Below, in pieces: positions 34,486 through 48,155 of a DNA stretch of 64,000 nucleotides. Source of the stretch: Myrica gale (Eukaryota; Streptophyta; Magnoliopsida; Fagales; Myricaceae); NCBI GenBank assembly GCA_963930655.1, contig OZ005610.1:23257001-23321000 (forward strand), given 5' to 3'. Position numbers and translations under genes: made by a program. How positions within the stretch are numbered: position 1 is the stretch's first letter; the number at the start of each line of letters is the position of its first letter. Under the pieces are notes generated by a model that was not told where the DNA came from, ran no database searches, and worked only from the letters and a program-made list of their open reading frames with translations.

Positions 34486-37049
34486 CCCCAACATAATTAA
34501 TCTTGAACCCTAACATAACATCCTAAAATTCGTCCCCATAATTTATTATTTTATCTTGTCAGGGTCGCAGATTAAAATGATATAATTTAAACCCTAAAAA
34601 CTAATTTGATAAATTTTAAAATTCAAAGACTAATCAGATAAAATAATAAATTATACTAATGAATAAAAAATATTATTTATTCCAAAAACAAAATTCTAAA
34701 CATCGAGTATGTTTGCCTGTGAGAGTAAAACTTTTAACTTGTAAGAATTGATAAAAAAAAAAGAGAGATTATTTAAATAAATTTTATATTTATTATTATT
34801 AAAAAAGATAATTTGACGAGAAGAGAAATATTATTTTATAATTATTTTAATAGTATCATAGACAAGTTCATAGCTGTTGAATTTAATTATTATTTTTTTG
34901 GTTTTCATGTATGCACTACATAAGATTATTCAATTTATAGCTAACTATGGAAAAAAAGCTTTTTCCCATTTAAATTGAAGTTAAAAGAAAAAAACAGTCA
35001 GCCTTCACTAAATCGAACCAAATTTAGAGCATATCTACACACACAAAAAAATTCTCGATATTAAAGCAAATTTTTGACATGCAAACAGTCTCACCAACCT
35101 ATGCAAGAACTGATGGACCTCATCAATGTTGATGGAACGACACACACCTTTGTTTATATCTATATGCCATCAATGTTGATGGGATAGCACGCACGCCATT
35201 AGAGTTTATCACTGCATGCATTTCATATATCTCCAAGAAAAAGTTTCATCAACCTTCTCTCATTTGTCATTCCTCATCAGGACCAACCAGATTCCTCGAC
35301 GACTCCTAAGCTTCCCCCACGAGTAATTTGGAAGAGCAGGCAGGGCAATCCAGACAAATTTGTCACGGACATCCTCACGACTTTGGGGGGGCATCCTTTC
35401 ATGGGTGGATCACTGGTTGTTACACTCAAGAGAGAACTTCTTGAATGCTCCAAAAGGATGTGACATCGAAGGACGCTCAAAAAAGCAGAGTGTTTTTTGA
35501 AAAGTGACGAGAAAAAAACTGAACTAAATCAATGCTTTACAGAGGTATTCAGATATTTGTACAACTGCGGGCCTACAGCACTGGAAATTCAAACCTTTTG
35601 AATTTGTCATCTATTTTCATCACGACCAACAGATTTGACAATAAAAACAGTGAGCATAGAATCTGAGCAAATACAACATATATACCTCAAGTCTTCTGTA
35701 TGGGTATATGCTTATGTATCTAGTCTCCCATTCATGTCGATACAGCCTTTGATCAAAGGAGAGTGACAGGTCAACTGCTGATACAGAATGACTTTTGAGT
35801 CAATAATAACATACTATAATCCAGAAAAAACTAATATTTATTACAGAAATGTGAAATAATAACAGGGTATTTGTTGATTCTAGCAGGCACTCTGCAGCCC
35901 TCGAACTTTGTGTAGCAATTTTAACTAGCATGCTTACGAAGTAAATGTACTACGTGATGCATACAGTGAGTATCTAGTCATGCAACTATAAACTTCAGGT
36001 TTCTCCAACACGAACATGACAGACATCATTGTGAGTCTGTCTCGCAGATTTGAGAAGATATGTTTCCTCTTCTGGTGGATGAACTTATATTTACTCATTT
36101 AGGCAGCTTGAAGGGGAACTTCTCATCATTTGCCAAAAAGAAGAAACCGGTTTCTTTTCCCTCTACCACACTCAACTACTAAGGATCTTCATATCCAAAA
36201 CGAACAACATAGACTAAAGAATACCCATCTCAAATCTTCTAAATCATCAGTTGATAGTCCTCCACTATAGCTACAGCGCAAAGGCAGCATTGACACTGCC
36301 GGACATGGGCAGGTCTAATCATTTTTTGGTCTGAACAGTCGGCAATATCTCTGAACCTTGCCTTCAGAAGGCAAATGGGGCCAACAACCAAAGGGATCAG
36401 CACTAGTCCCAAAGGAATTAAGGACTCCCATCACATTTGTGTAAGCCAAACTCCCAAAATTCTAGAGCAAGAATGAAAGTTTTAAATCATACCAACTGAT
36501 GACAAGAAGACACTTTTGTAGTCAATCAGTTACCAGCTTTAATATTAAGACAGCTGAACTATCAGTCTTGTAGTCAATCAGTGACAAGGTTCAAACTTCC
36601 TCATTCCTTACATCATTAGCCATCATAAGAGTTTAACATGATGATGGAAAAGGTGAATTAAATCATTCAATTCTAATACTCCCCGCACCACAAAAAGTAG
36701 AACCTCACTCGTGAAACATATAACTTAAACGTTAGATATAATGTAGAGTCAAATTTCAAATGACACCAGTTGAGCCAGAATTTTAAATGATGGTAAGAGG
36801 TGAGTATATTTGTTTCATTAATATTCTAGCATCGTTCAACTAAAAACAACTCCATCCAAACACTACTGCATCTCCAAAACTGATCCTAGATAAGCCCTCC
36901 ACACTAGAGAAACTGAACAACTAATTAGTATGCCTCTTGTGAAATTAGAAGGGTTTCAGAGTTTCCTAAGGGTCGCATATAGATGAGGTGAGAAACTATG
37001 CTTTTAGTATGATTCTATAAAGAATAAGATGGAATACTTACAATAAGAA
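34486..37049. other. Long intergenic stretch and MAR1 3' flank
   Basis: No gene recognised on either strand. A short minus frame at 35277-35480 has no known motif. The last few hundred bases before 37050 should include the 3' untranslated part of the MAR1/IREG3 gene. Confidence 0.4.
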
Positions 37050-40000
37050 CTAAAATTGAGGGTCAAACGAGAAAAGACGTCTCTGTTCGTCCGTTGGATT
37101 CAACAACCATTGGCAGAACATGCATGCCGCCCCAACCACCGATAAAAGTGACAGAAGTGCGAGAAAACCAAAATGTGAAACATTGTTTGCCACTATTGCA
37201 ACTCCCAACATTACAGACTCTGCCAAACTTGCAACCGCAACCTCTGTTGTCCCGATAAGATTAGCTTTTGCTGGTGGGATCCCAGTTTGTAGGATCTGTG
37301 CCCCCACAACATCATATGACATGTGTCCCAATCTTGACAATACCTGCATATAGAAGAAGCAGATCAACCTTTTGTTCAGAGCTTCATAATACTTCATAAA
37401 GCTTTTCCTTTCATGCAGAAAAAAGTCAAATTAAGACTTCCAATTCCATCTTTCCTCTTAAATCCAGAGATAAAACGCAGGGGCTATTTGCTATACTGGA
37501 TTATGCAGAAGGACTTCAAAGATGGAAAGTTTATTTGATTAGTCTTTAATTCGATGCATGCAAATTAATTTCGTTTTGGTGATCTTAGCCTATCATGGGA
37601 CTTTCACCAAGATTAGAACCATGCCTGGGACTATCCTCTCTTTCTCACCTCTTGATCTGAGGCTAATCTGGTGAAGATCTTCTCCTATCGTGCACAAATT
37701 CTCCAGTACTTACATATAGCAGTCAACAGTAGAATCTAGACCAAGCGGCCAGCACTACCAGCAATATCTTTCTTCTCCATTTTTTTTAATATCTCTATTT
37801 TAGCATCACTCAGTGTTTTCAGCATCCTATATGACCATTGACTCTCTGTTTCATCCCAAAGCAGCATAGCATCTGATCTCATGTGCTCCATCAAAATCAA
37901 TTCTAATCAAAGTGTATGCATTGCTACTTCTTACTCTACACCCTATTCACATCTATACCTGCATCTAAGTTAACTTCTATTCTTGTGTTGCATCAACAAG
38001 TCAAGATTTGCAGATAAGCTTTTGTACTCTAATCACCTCTTAACACACCTATCTAATTAATGGGAGTCAAAGAAAATTGAAAATGATTCTTACAATCAAA
38101 GATAAGAAGAACAGAAGGGGTCTCTGCTGCGTAAGAGATCCACTCCAATATACAGCAAGAGCTATGGTGAGAAGTGAAGCCTGAAATATCAATCCAGCTG
38201 CTCCAGCCTGGTGAAGGAAATCCAAAAGATTTAGGTCTGAAACAGGAACCTTTTAGAATGTGGGAAACAGGAAAAACAAACAGAAGATGCAACCTTTAGA
38301 ATCCCAAATCGTCTCACTAAATCTGCAGATATAAATGTGGCTGCAATACCCATAAAAGCACATAATCCATTAAAGCCTCCAATGATTGATGGAGTTAGAC
38401 CTGTTAAAACATCAGAGTTAGAATGGAATATCTCTGAGAACAAAGCGGAAAAGTTGAAATGAATATGAAATGTCAATATAACAAATTGCTTCATTACTCA
38501 AACTAGAGAATGTGATTATTAAGTAAAGGTTAAAGAAATACAGAAAAGATTTCCAATGGACAGACTTTCAAAAGGAAAAAAAGATAGTTTAGTACATGTG
38601 ACGAAGTCCTTTTAAATTATTAGTTCTATGCATGAATTTTCGTAATAATAACTCAAAGGGAATCCCTTGAAGATTATGTCATTTATGGTTTGTCATCCCA
38701 AACATCATCTCCCCACCCCGGCGTAGTGGCAAAAAAGTACTATTGGCATTTTATCCACCTGCATTCACTGGATGAAGTACATACCATAACTCACATGACT
38801 GTTATGGACTACACAAATGGACACATTTCCACCTTTTTCCGCTTTCTTTCAATTCTAAAACTCTTCCACACTACATGCAGAATTAACTTATTTCAGAAAA
38901 ATGTTAGGCTAGAAGCACCTAGAGATGATAGCTAAGGGCAAATTATCCATAAAACGCCATTCAAACAATAGTATCAGGCGCGTATGATTCCTCTCTAAAC
39001 CTTCCCAATTCAGATTGCCAAAGGAGGGCCAACAAAAACTATTTCAAACTATATGATTCTTAGAAGACAATAGGAAATCAGAACACAAAAAGGAAGGTCC
39101 ATTAACTAGTGGTAGCTCCAAGCGTCTCTATTGTGTGATGTATTATTCTGTCATGGGTTGACAACACATAGCCTGGATGTGAACATCCCCTCATAACCTG
39201 GTACTGAATTTTCAACAATCAAAATCTCCCAAACCTATTGCTAGTCATGAGACCAAAAAGTGTGGAAAGTACCATGCTGAGTTAAAAATGCTGTCATCAA
39301 ACTGCCTGGAGTGAGAACAACGTTGAAGTAGAGAAGAACAAAGGCTAGGCTTGCAGGAAGAACTGGCTGCTGCATGTATTCCTTCCACCCATGTTTAATA
39401 GCTTCCAGACCTATATTCACTGGTTTCCAGATGGTGGGTAATAGTTAAAATATGAGAAAAGTACCCTTCTAGATGTTAATCAAATTCACATATTTACCTT
39501 TATTTCCATCATCAGGCAAAGGTTCCCCAGTGGAAGTTTTGCAATGGAGTTGTGAAGTTTTAGTGCGATCAAGAACACCAGTAGAGAGCTTGTTGGTTAA
39601 CCATGTCAGAACAACCTGAGGAATGGAGTCCAAAAATGAAGAAGGCTTCTAACCCAGGACCATAAATAGAGCAAGCAGAAAGCTGATTACCATGATGGGC
39701 AATGTCACCAGCATCAAACCAGCAGCAAGCTTCAAGCAAGTCACTGGATCAAACTTAGAGAGAAGAATGCCAAATAGAGATGCTCCAACTATCTGCAATT
39801 GGATATGATCATCAGTCCCCTAAATTCCAGTCTTATAATCAATATCTGCATGTTTGCTGTCTACCACTCTATGATGCCCCACACTCCACAGAAAAGCATA
39901 CTATGACATACATATGTGACTCAATCGACTAGTTGTTACCAAAACCAAATAATAGTACACTTGGCACACACCTCACAGAAAAGATCGATTCGACTTAGAA

Positions 40001-43000
40001 CAGCATTAGCTTCTGCAAGGGCAATTGGCCTATTTATTCCTGCTAACTGCACAAACAAGGAATATAATTAGGACATACTAAAACTAAAAGAGAAGGATAG
40101 CTGTCAATACACAGGAAAGGAAAAAAGTACAGAAAATAAAGGCACTACCAGCACAACCCAATCACGCTCCATTGCAACCCCTAATGCCACTCCAAATAAT
40201 CTCTCAATGGCGCCAGCTACTACTAGCACAATGAACCAAGGACGGAGAAGTATGGATGATGCAGAAGTACGAGGACCAGTATAGGCGAAAATTACCATTG
40301 ATGCAGACAACAACTGTGCAGCTGCCTGGGAAAACAAGGAGAATAAGAAAATGAGTTGTTGAAAAACAAAGGAGATGGATGGATGATGCTTTGGTATCTG
40401 ATCACTCAAAAAGATACCTGGACAACATTCATACAAATATATGCAGGTACTCGGGGAAAATGATCCACAAACTTTCCAACCAAAGGGCCTCCACCAATTA
40501 TTACAAGCTGTTCAACAGATGCATGTTAGAAATTATGCTCTTCCAAACCTATTGCGCAAACTCTGTTCATCTTTTCAAAATCATACAAAACCTTAGTGAA
40601 GAATCCTATCACAGCCACCGGTAGAAGACTTGGATGGAGCAATGCAATAGCAGAAGGCCAAGCAAAGTTCCAAAGCTGTTCCACAAAATTCCCAGCAGCA
40701 CAACTGGCATATAAAGCTGAAAGTCAAAATGCCTTGGGTTAGGAGCAGCTTCAAAAATCAAACATAGTCAATACTTTAAAATAACACGTTAAGAGACCAC
40801 TAAGAAAAACTAATCTTGGCTAATCTATTTCCATTTTGTTTGGAACGAATGAAAACCACAGCTTCATGCGAAACAGACAATTTAGTTATGCACAATATTA
40901 ATTGGACCAGATAAAGGTAAGATCAGAGAAGAGTCCCCACTCATATAGCACATATCCGGCTCTCCAAAACACTCATACTTTGGTAAGCTGATGAAAAACC
41001 CATTATTTCATAGCTATAATGAATAATCTTTCTAGAACCAAGAATTATGGAAAATTAGTTTCTAGCTTATAACTTCGTAATGATGGATTCCTCGTACTTG
41101 TTGCCTGAAGATGGTCCCTACATCAGACAAAAATTTAGGGGAATATATTTTTTTTTTGATAAGCAAGACAATTTTATTAGAAAAAGGCAACAGTACAAGG
41201 GGCTATACCGAAGCCACTAGTTCAAACAAGCAAGAAAACTGAGAAAATCATCAAAATCAGCAAAGGGGCCATCCAACCAAGCATCAGCCCAACAAAAAAG
41301 AGAAAATAACATAAAACCCTGCAACTTGACTAGAGAGCAAGAACGGCTCTCAAAGCATCTATTGTTCCTCTCCCTCCAAAGGCTCCACCAAATACACGCA
41401 GGAATCATCCTCCAAATAGCCTTAGCGAAAGGGTTAGATAACTTCCTATCCCAACTCCACATCACATTCACCACATTCTCAGGCATCACCCAACTATAAT
41501 TAACAATACTGAGAATATGGTTCCATAGCCCTCGCGCCATGGAGCAATGAAGAAGCAAATGAGCAGCCGACTCTCCATCACCCCGACAAAGATAACACCA
41601 ATCAGTCATATACATTCCCCTTCTCCGTAGATTATCAGTAGTAAGAATCCGCTCAAGCGCAGCCTCCCAAACAAAAAATGAGACTCTAGAGGGACATCTC
41701 GTCCTCCACATACCTTTCCAAGGAAAAGGCACATAATTACCACCAGCAATACAAGCATACATGGATCTCACTGAAAACATCCCATCCTTAGACTCCTTCC
41801 AACACATAGTGTCATCCACCCCTCTCCTAATAACCAACCCATACAATAGGGAATAAAAAGCCGAGAATTCCTCCAACTCCCAATCATTAGCAGATCTAAC
41901 GAAAGCAACACTCCACACCAGAGACCCATCGTTCCCCGCCATGCACTCCTCCACCAAAGCCTCCTTGTGACGAGCCAACGAGAAAACTACCGGAAACACA
42001 CAAGATAACGGTCTATCGCCACACCACACGTCATGCCAAAAGCTGACCCTATCTCCGTGACCCACCACAAATCTGATATAGTTACTAAAAACCTCCCAAC
42101 CTCTACTAATGAATCGCCACAAACTAACACCAAAAGGTCCCCGGCAAGGGAGAGTGCTCCAACCGCCCAAAAAACACCCATACTTCGCTTCTATAACCAT
42201 CCTCCAAAATCTGTCCCGCTCAAGAGCGAAGCGCCAAAGCCACTTGGACAAGAGAGCCTTATTGAAAGCAACAATACTCCGAAGCCCCAACCCCCCAGGC
42301 TGGACAGGAGAACACACCAAATCCCACTTCACAAGATGGAGCTTACGCACACTGCCATCACAACCCCAAAGAAAGTCCCTCTGAATTTAGGGGAATATAT
42401 TGGTCTAGCAAGCAATCAAATTGCTGCAAGGTGTAGGCTCTCACCATATAAACCTGCCGGATGGGCAGGAGTTGCTGCAAGGGCATTTTGCTCCTCCTGT
42501 GATAAAACCTACAAATAAAACCATACATTGATGGGAGAACAAGAGCTTCAGACTCAAGAATGACATAACTTGGAAGACAAAAAACAATGGCCAAAAAATT
42601 CAAAGAAAATAAAGGAACATACTGGTAATTTCGTCAATAGGCTATCTACATATGTCTCTTCAGTCAGTAAATCCAACGGTTTAGTTTCAAGAATTTCAGA
42701 TTTGAGATGAACAATCGGGACTGAACATTTAGATTCAACTGCTGCAAAATCTTCTGGGGGCTCATCCTCGGTGGCAACCTGGTTGAACTGTACATTGGTG
42801 TCTGTTATTGAACACCTTGAAACTAAACTGTCAAACCTGTGACAAAAATGAAAATGGAAAAATAATTTTATTTTCAACAATTGGGTTCCTCATTAGTTAT
42901 GTTCTGGCCTTTAGTATTGAAATTCTGAAAACTTTCATTTAAATCAGTCATCTTTTCGTGATGTTTTAATTCACCATGAGACACGGTTCACTTAGCTGAA

Positions 43001-43598
43001 TATTTGGATTAGACCCACTTAATTACATGACCGAGACATCGCAAATATAATTACACGGAAACTTTTGTTCTCTTCTACTACATTTTATCCGGTAAACGAA
43101 CTACGTTGAAAACAAATTGTGATGCTTTTAGTTCTCCTCAATAATAATTCGTATCGACTAAGTTAACTGGTCGAATCACACGAACGTATGCACGAGCCCC
43201 AGAAAACATTATGCAATACAGCATTCGAAACTGTCTTCGCATTTGCCGTGTTTTCTCGGCCAACAAATGGAGCAGAAAATAAAATCTTTGATGTTATCGC
43301 TTACTATAAATAACAACACAGCTCAACTAAACCAGTCTTTTATAACCCATGGAGCATATGTCCCAAACATCACGAAACAATAAGAGATATCCAAAATTTT
43401 CTTCTCCTTTACCAGTCTAAGCATAAACTAAACACAGGCTCACCTGCAGGAACTGCACGAGTAAACACTCAACCGTCGGGGAGAAGTGAAGCGATAGCGA
43501 ACTCGAGAAGAAGCCGGCGCCGATAGAGAAACTTGGCGAAGCGAAATTTTGAAGAAACCGAAAGGGTGCGCGTGGGTGATGGTGACCATAGCAGCCAT
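37050..43598 (-). CDS. IREG3: MAR1/IREG3, chloroplast ferroportin-family transporter
   Basis: Solute carrier family 40 (ferroportin-like) protein of the chloroplast envelope; the Arabidopsis homologue MAR1 also admits aminoglycosides and affects iron handling. CDS exons: 43444-43598, 42623-42836, 42445-42496, 40592-40716, 40418-40507, 40149-40325, 39972-40046, 39691-39792, 39498-39615, 39273-39410, 38294-38400, 38094-38207, 37050-37343; all GT-AG; 586 residues, near the family length. The first 50 residues are Ser/Arg-rich with few acids, a plausible transit peptide; an acidic linker follows (EDEPPEDF). From exon 4 on there are many hydrophobic segments, including [57 protein letters not shown] and [21 protein letters not shown], characteristic of this family. 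It ends [16 protein letters not shown]. Start at 43598 has a strong AACCATGGC context; an in-frame ATG at 43637 exists. Intron 3 carries a LINE. Confidence 0.93.
41150..42383 (-). mobile_element. 5'-truncated L1-type LINE in MAR1 intron 3
   Basis: A perfect 18-bp target duplication AATTTAGGGGAATATATT flanks it (41132-41149 and 42384-42401). The 3' A-run is at 41150-41157 (T on plus), preceded by a TCTAATAAAATTG signal-like end. The open frame runs unbroken from the truncated 5' edge to 41217. The element lies in the same orientation as the host gene, so its polyadenylation signal could in principle cut the MAR1 transcript short. Confidence 0.95.
41217..42383 (-). pseudogene. C-terminal part of LINE ORF2 (reverse transcriptase end and zinc-binding zf-RVT region)
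   Basis: About 388 codons open from the edge of the insertion. It reads RDFLWG then [46 protein letters not shown], and the zf-RVT region [54 protein letters not shown]. Endonuclease and the reverse transcriptase core are missing because of 5' truncation, so it is dead although free of stops. Confidence 0.9.
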
Positions 43599-44431
43599 GG
43601 TTGCTTCTCCAAGTTCTCTGGCTTGAAGGAGGACCAAATGGACACCTTCCTACTCATGCAGACTCAAAAAAAAATTCTGAGCAGTGGGTTTGGTCAGTCA
43701 CGGTCTCATCACAGAGAGGTTCTCAGAATTTCGGTGGGTCTTTTGACTCTTTTCCCCCGAATTTGTAAGGCTTTCTTGAAATCTCAATGTGGGCGAAGTT
43801 GTGGATTTGGTTTCAGAGGCTTATCTGTCTGGTGGTTGTGAACTGAGTCTAACAGTGTGCGTCCGCCAGTGGGCGGAAAGTTCAAGGTGCGGGTATTTTT
43901 GGGGCTTTTTTTATCAGTCGCGTTCTGCCAACTGCCAAGTAGCAGTGTAGAATGCCACAAGCAAAGAGAGCCCAAACAAGCAAAGTAGGACTTGGACTTT
44001 CTAGAGCTTCTCCAGGCCACGGGCCCTGGAGAATCAGCATATTACGAATAGAGCTTTTAGAGCCTATAGCCCTATACTATAATAGCTTTATCCAAAAAAA
44101 AAACAAATCAGCATGTAATTTCGAAAAAGATATGTCCAAACTTATGAGTCTTATAATAATATTTAATGCTGTCCAATGAAGCTCTAAGCTGTACAAATCC
44201 TACATGATTTAATATGCCTTTAATGCATATTCTGCTCAACTTTTTTTTGAATTGCAGATTAAAGAATCCTACTGCACGATTCTGATTGGATGTCAAATGT
44301 TTATTGTTTACTATATTAGTTGGGAAAAATAATTATTAAATTATAATTCTTTTTTTAAATTGCTGGGAATACAAGAAACACCCAAATACATGATGATAAG
44401 CAAATTGGAAGTTGTGTATGATTACAAGAGC
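43599..44431. other. MAR1 5' flank and pectinesterase 3' flank
   Basis: Between two minus-strand genes. It must hold the MAR1 promoter and the pectinesterase 3' end. Open frames here (plus 43533-43841, plus 43952-44179) are not convincing genes. Confidence 0.4.
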
Positions 44432-45856
44432 TTAAAAGATAGGTTGACTTTCTATCCAACTTTCTTGGTTAATGAATGATTTTAGGTTCACAAGCTGTCC
44501 CAACTCTTCGACAGTCAGTGTCTTCTCCCACTTCACACGCTTCAACATGCTTGCCCCTGGTCCCATGCACTGCACCTCCGAGTATGTGAGTGTACCCCTA
44601 CAAAATAAGGCAAAAAAAATCAAGATTAAGGAATAAAACGAAAGAAATCTTAATTACTTGTTTAATGTTTGCATATATAAAAATCTCAAAGCTAAACGCA
44701 GATCAATTCACAAAGTTCTTACTCCTTTCCTCTAGAGAACCATGCATCCCAACCCTCCGGAGTGATAATATCATCGAAATGTGACTTGTAAAACACCACT
44801 CTCGAATAGCTTCCGTATGCCCTCCCTAAAAATGCAGGGCCAGTTCCAAACACTACGCAATCCTTGAACACAAATCCACTGGGATCAGATGCTGTCCCTC
44901 GGCCTTGAGCTGTAATATAAGCATTAGTTCCGCTGCCAATCCGCGATTTAGTTACATTTATATTGCAATTCTGTACAAAATTCTGACCCCAATTAGATGA
45001 TCAAGTAAAGAAAATATATATGAGATAAAAGAAGGTAAACTGCATGTTTTTTTCAGAACCTGATAAATCGACTGGCCACCACCCCAGATGAAGTCTACTG
45101 CACCTTCGATGTAGCAGTTCACGAAATAGTGACGGCGTTGCCAGTCAGCCAGTGTGTCTTGCAGGCCAATAAAGCCACAACGATAGAACGAGGCTTTGTC
45201 TCCTTGGATTAGAGCTGCTGGTGCCCATGTAAAATTATGCTCCACATCCAGCAGTAATGGATGATTGTGTGTATTCTGCAAGGGAAATCAGGAGAATGAT
45301 ATGAGTACTTGGCGAAATCTTTCTGAATTATATTCAAAGCATATTTTTAACGAAAAAGCAAAAAAGTTTTTGCTCAAACTTAACCTTGAATGAAATGTCA
45401 CAAGCCACAAAATTGTCTGCAGACATCTTGAAAGTAGAACTGTCAGAAGAACTCCCAAAATCTCCCCACTGGATAAGAGTCACATTGCTACCTTCTCCTT
45501 CGAGAAAAATGTATGGTTTATCTGCAGGGACTACAACTTTTTCACTGGACACGAGATCAGAAAAGGAGAACATTAAGATTAGTGGTCGAACTGATCAATT
45601 GGGTAGCTCAGAAATACTACAAAGGAGTTGTGTACTGATATGCATACTTGTAAATTCCAGCTTTGACATGGATACTGGTCCATAATCCGTTGTTGGAGGG
45701 GATCGAATCAATTGCTTCTTGCACTTTGGTAAAATTTCCGCCTCCTGATTGGTCGACAATGATGGTTTTAGAAATATTTTCTTTTGCCTCGCACGCATTA
45801 AGAAGAAGGAAGAGACTCAACGCGAAGCAAACAATTGCAAAACGAAGAGACTGCAT
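44432..45856 (-). CDS. Secreted pectinesterase (pectin methylesterase), no inhibitor pro-domain
   Basis: Removes methyl esters from cell-wall homogalacturonan, outside the cell. CDS exons: 45648-45856, 45385-45544, 45060-45275, 44723-44982, 44432-44597; all GT-AG; 336 residues. Residues 1-24 form a signal peptide (FAIVCFALSLFLLLNACEA). Family motifs: GNFTKVQEAIDSIP (41-54), GIYNEKV (67-73), QDTL with catalytic Asp163, VDFIWG with Asp184, and LGRAYGSYSRVV with Arg249. The last replaces the more usual LGRPW, as in the clade of short PMEs. It lacks the N-terminal PME-inhibitor domain (type II, or group with PME29/55-like). Start at 45856 gives MQSLRF directly before the signal peptide; an upstream in-frame ATG at 45892 would add 12 residues. 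A TTAAATAG element at about 45932-45939 may be the TATA box. Confidence 0.92.
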
Positions 45857-48155
45857 TGTTGAGAACTCCAAAGTTCGAAGAAAAAAAGGCAAGAGTATCG
45901 TTGATTTAAGATGATGAAGAACTCTGATCTATTTAACATTGCAAACTGGAACGATTTAATTAGAAATCTAATCATGTTCAGACTGGAAGAATCTACTGAA
46001 GGATTGATATTTGGTAATCTTCTGAAGAATCTGGGTGGGAAAATTAATATAATTCATGAGTAATGAAAATCTTCACCGCAATTGAGATTTCCTTGATATG
46101 GGAGGGAATTGAAGTTAGGAGATCTTTGAGAGTAAAAAATTTTACCCCAATAAAATAACTCCCTAAAATTCTCTCTCTCCCCCTATCAAATCATCACTTT
46201 TCACTCTAAATAAATATAAAAAAAATCATTCAAATCATCTATCTCTTCACTTTTTCACCAACTTCATCCATGTGTAATGTTAACATGTGGTGTTGATAAC
46301 CTTAAATCTCAGTCGTCCTGTGTACAGATTTTGCCAGTTACAACATTTAGTCCTACACGGAATGATATCAAGGGGATACGTACATATAGATTACTTATAT
46401 CACGTATAGGTTTCTCAAATTAATTTCTATACAAATAAGAGAGATTCTTTTTGTGCAAGTAAATTAACAAAAAGGTACTGGACCAGGAGGCCATAACTAC
46501 AAACTCGCAATCACATAGTAACAGGGTTTACTTATATGCTCAATATTGTGGAAGAACACATCAAAGAGCGCAATACTAGCCTACAGCCAATTCCAGAGAG
46601 TCGGGATTCATTCTCGACAGTATGGATCCAGAAGTGTCCAGATGGATACTTCGGATCCGTTCTTGCAAATCTAGAACTTAAGAGGGCATCATATCATTTC
46701 ATGAGAGAGTTTGACGAGTGCTTTAGCTCAGCTCTCACGAGGCTAGTCAGGCACACACCGGACCTCCCTTTTTCTTCGGCTCATTCGTACTGATCGGACC
46801 TATAAAATTTAGTAAGAGAAGGGATCCGATCGGTCGCAATAAGAACCACAAGTATTGTCTTCATGATTAACCTGCACTCAAACCAGCAAACGAACTTTCT
46901 GATTAGTTAAAACTAGCAAAAGTAAAATCTACTTTATCAATGCAAATACCATTCAAATGAACCAAAAGCTATTGAACTTGTTGAGTACCTTGTACTCTTT
47001 GTCTGTTGCTATTTGATGGAGATGGTGAATATTAAACTCAAGAAGAGGATTTTATAGAAGGAATGCCATTGCTTCATCATGATTAATGCTAAGGTACTTA
47101 AGATTTTGAATGTACGCACGAAGAGTAGAAATTTTTACTTTTAGAGGACAAATTACAATTTTTTGCCCTTTTGGAAAGACAGATGAACGTGTAGCTAAGT
47201 ATGAAACACACTAAGCAATGGGGCTTTTTCAGTAATAGGGTGGGTAACGATATTGTCTAAATGGCATTCGCCTCTAGCTCCGGTCATTGGCGAAATCTGT
47301 CAATATGTGGGTACTGAAATCCCGGAACCAGTTACTGAAATTCCGATAGGATTAGTCGGTTTTGGACTCAATTTTGCCTGGATCATAGGCCATTCCGCCT
47401 GGTTTTTGGGCCTTCACTAGTTTAGACTTTGCCTTTGGAGTTGATCCCATTTGTTGGGCTTTTTTTTAGTATTGATTCTATAATACTGAAAAAAATAAAA
47501 TCATTTATCATTACATCCTATTGCTTGATTATGTTGCCATTAAAGGGTTCACTAGCCTATTGCTTGATTATGTTGCCATTAAAGGGTTCACTAGTGGTAC
47601 TTCTAGCATACAGTTTTCTTTCATTATGTGCCGGACAGATCATCTTGCAATGGTGAGTGAATGATGACAGAACTATAATGTCATTAATCTAATTACCCAT
47701 CTTGGAATTTATCTGGCTTGTGTCAAAAATAATGAACAAAGTTGCTCCTTCGCCTAAAAGGGTCAAATTGGTTGGGCTCCTGGGTCCAAATCTTAGCTTT
47801 AACCCAGAAAGGGTATGGCTCATTCTGGTCCAGCCCATCCAATCCCTTGAGCAGCCACCAACCCAAAGGCACAGTGATTTATACTAAAAAAAAACTAAAA
47901 GGGAAAAGTTAGTGGTCACCAAGTGGATAATGCAGCTCTATTATTCAACCCCTCAGCAGTTTATAGAAGAAGGGGAAAATAACGACCCCTGAAAAGCCCT
48001 TCCAGTGCACGAATTCTTTAAACCCCCAACCTCATCTGTATAGGCATTGTTGGGAACATCAAAGGTTAGTTTCGTCCCCGCATATCACAATATAACAGAA
48101 GTCCCTCCTCCGCCACTCAGACAGAATCAGTTAGTTTTACGTTTTATCACCGATC
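45857..48155. other. Promoter-facing gap between pectinesterase (minus) and SOQ1 (plus)
   Basis: The two genes diverge, so both promoters lie here. A plus frame at 46536-46793 (KERNTSLQPIPES, GSVLANLELKRASYHF) has coding-like composition but no recognised family; it may be a gene scrap. At 47517-47600 a 39-bp unit (GCTTGATTATGTTGCCATTA core) is duplicated in tandem. Around 46135-46260 lies a pyrimidine-rich MITE-like patch. Confidence 0.4.

Noticed and set aside
42033..42518. Plus-strand 161-codon frame
   Set aside because: Antisense of the LINE reverse-transcriptase frame and MAR1 exon 3.
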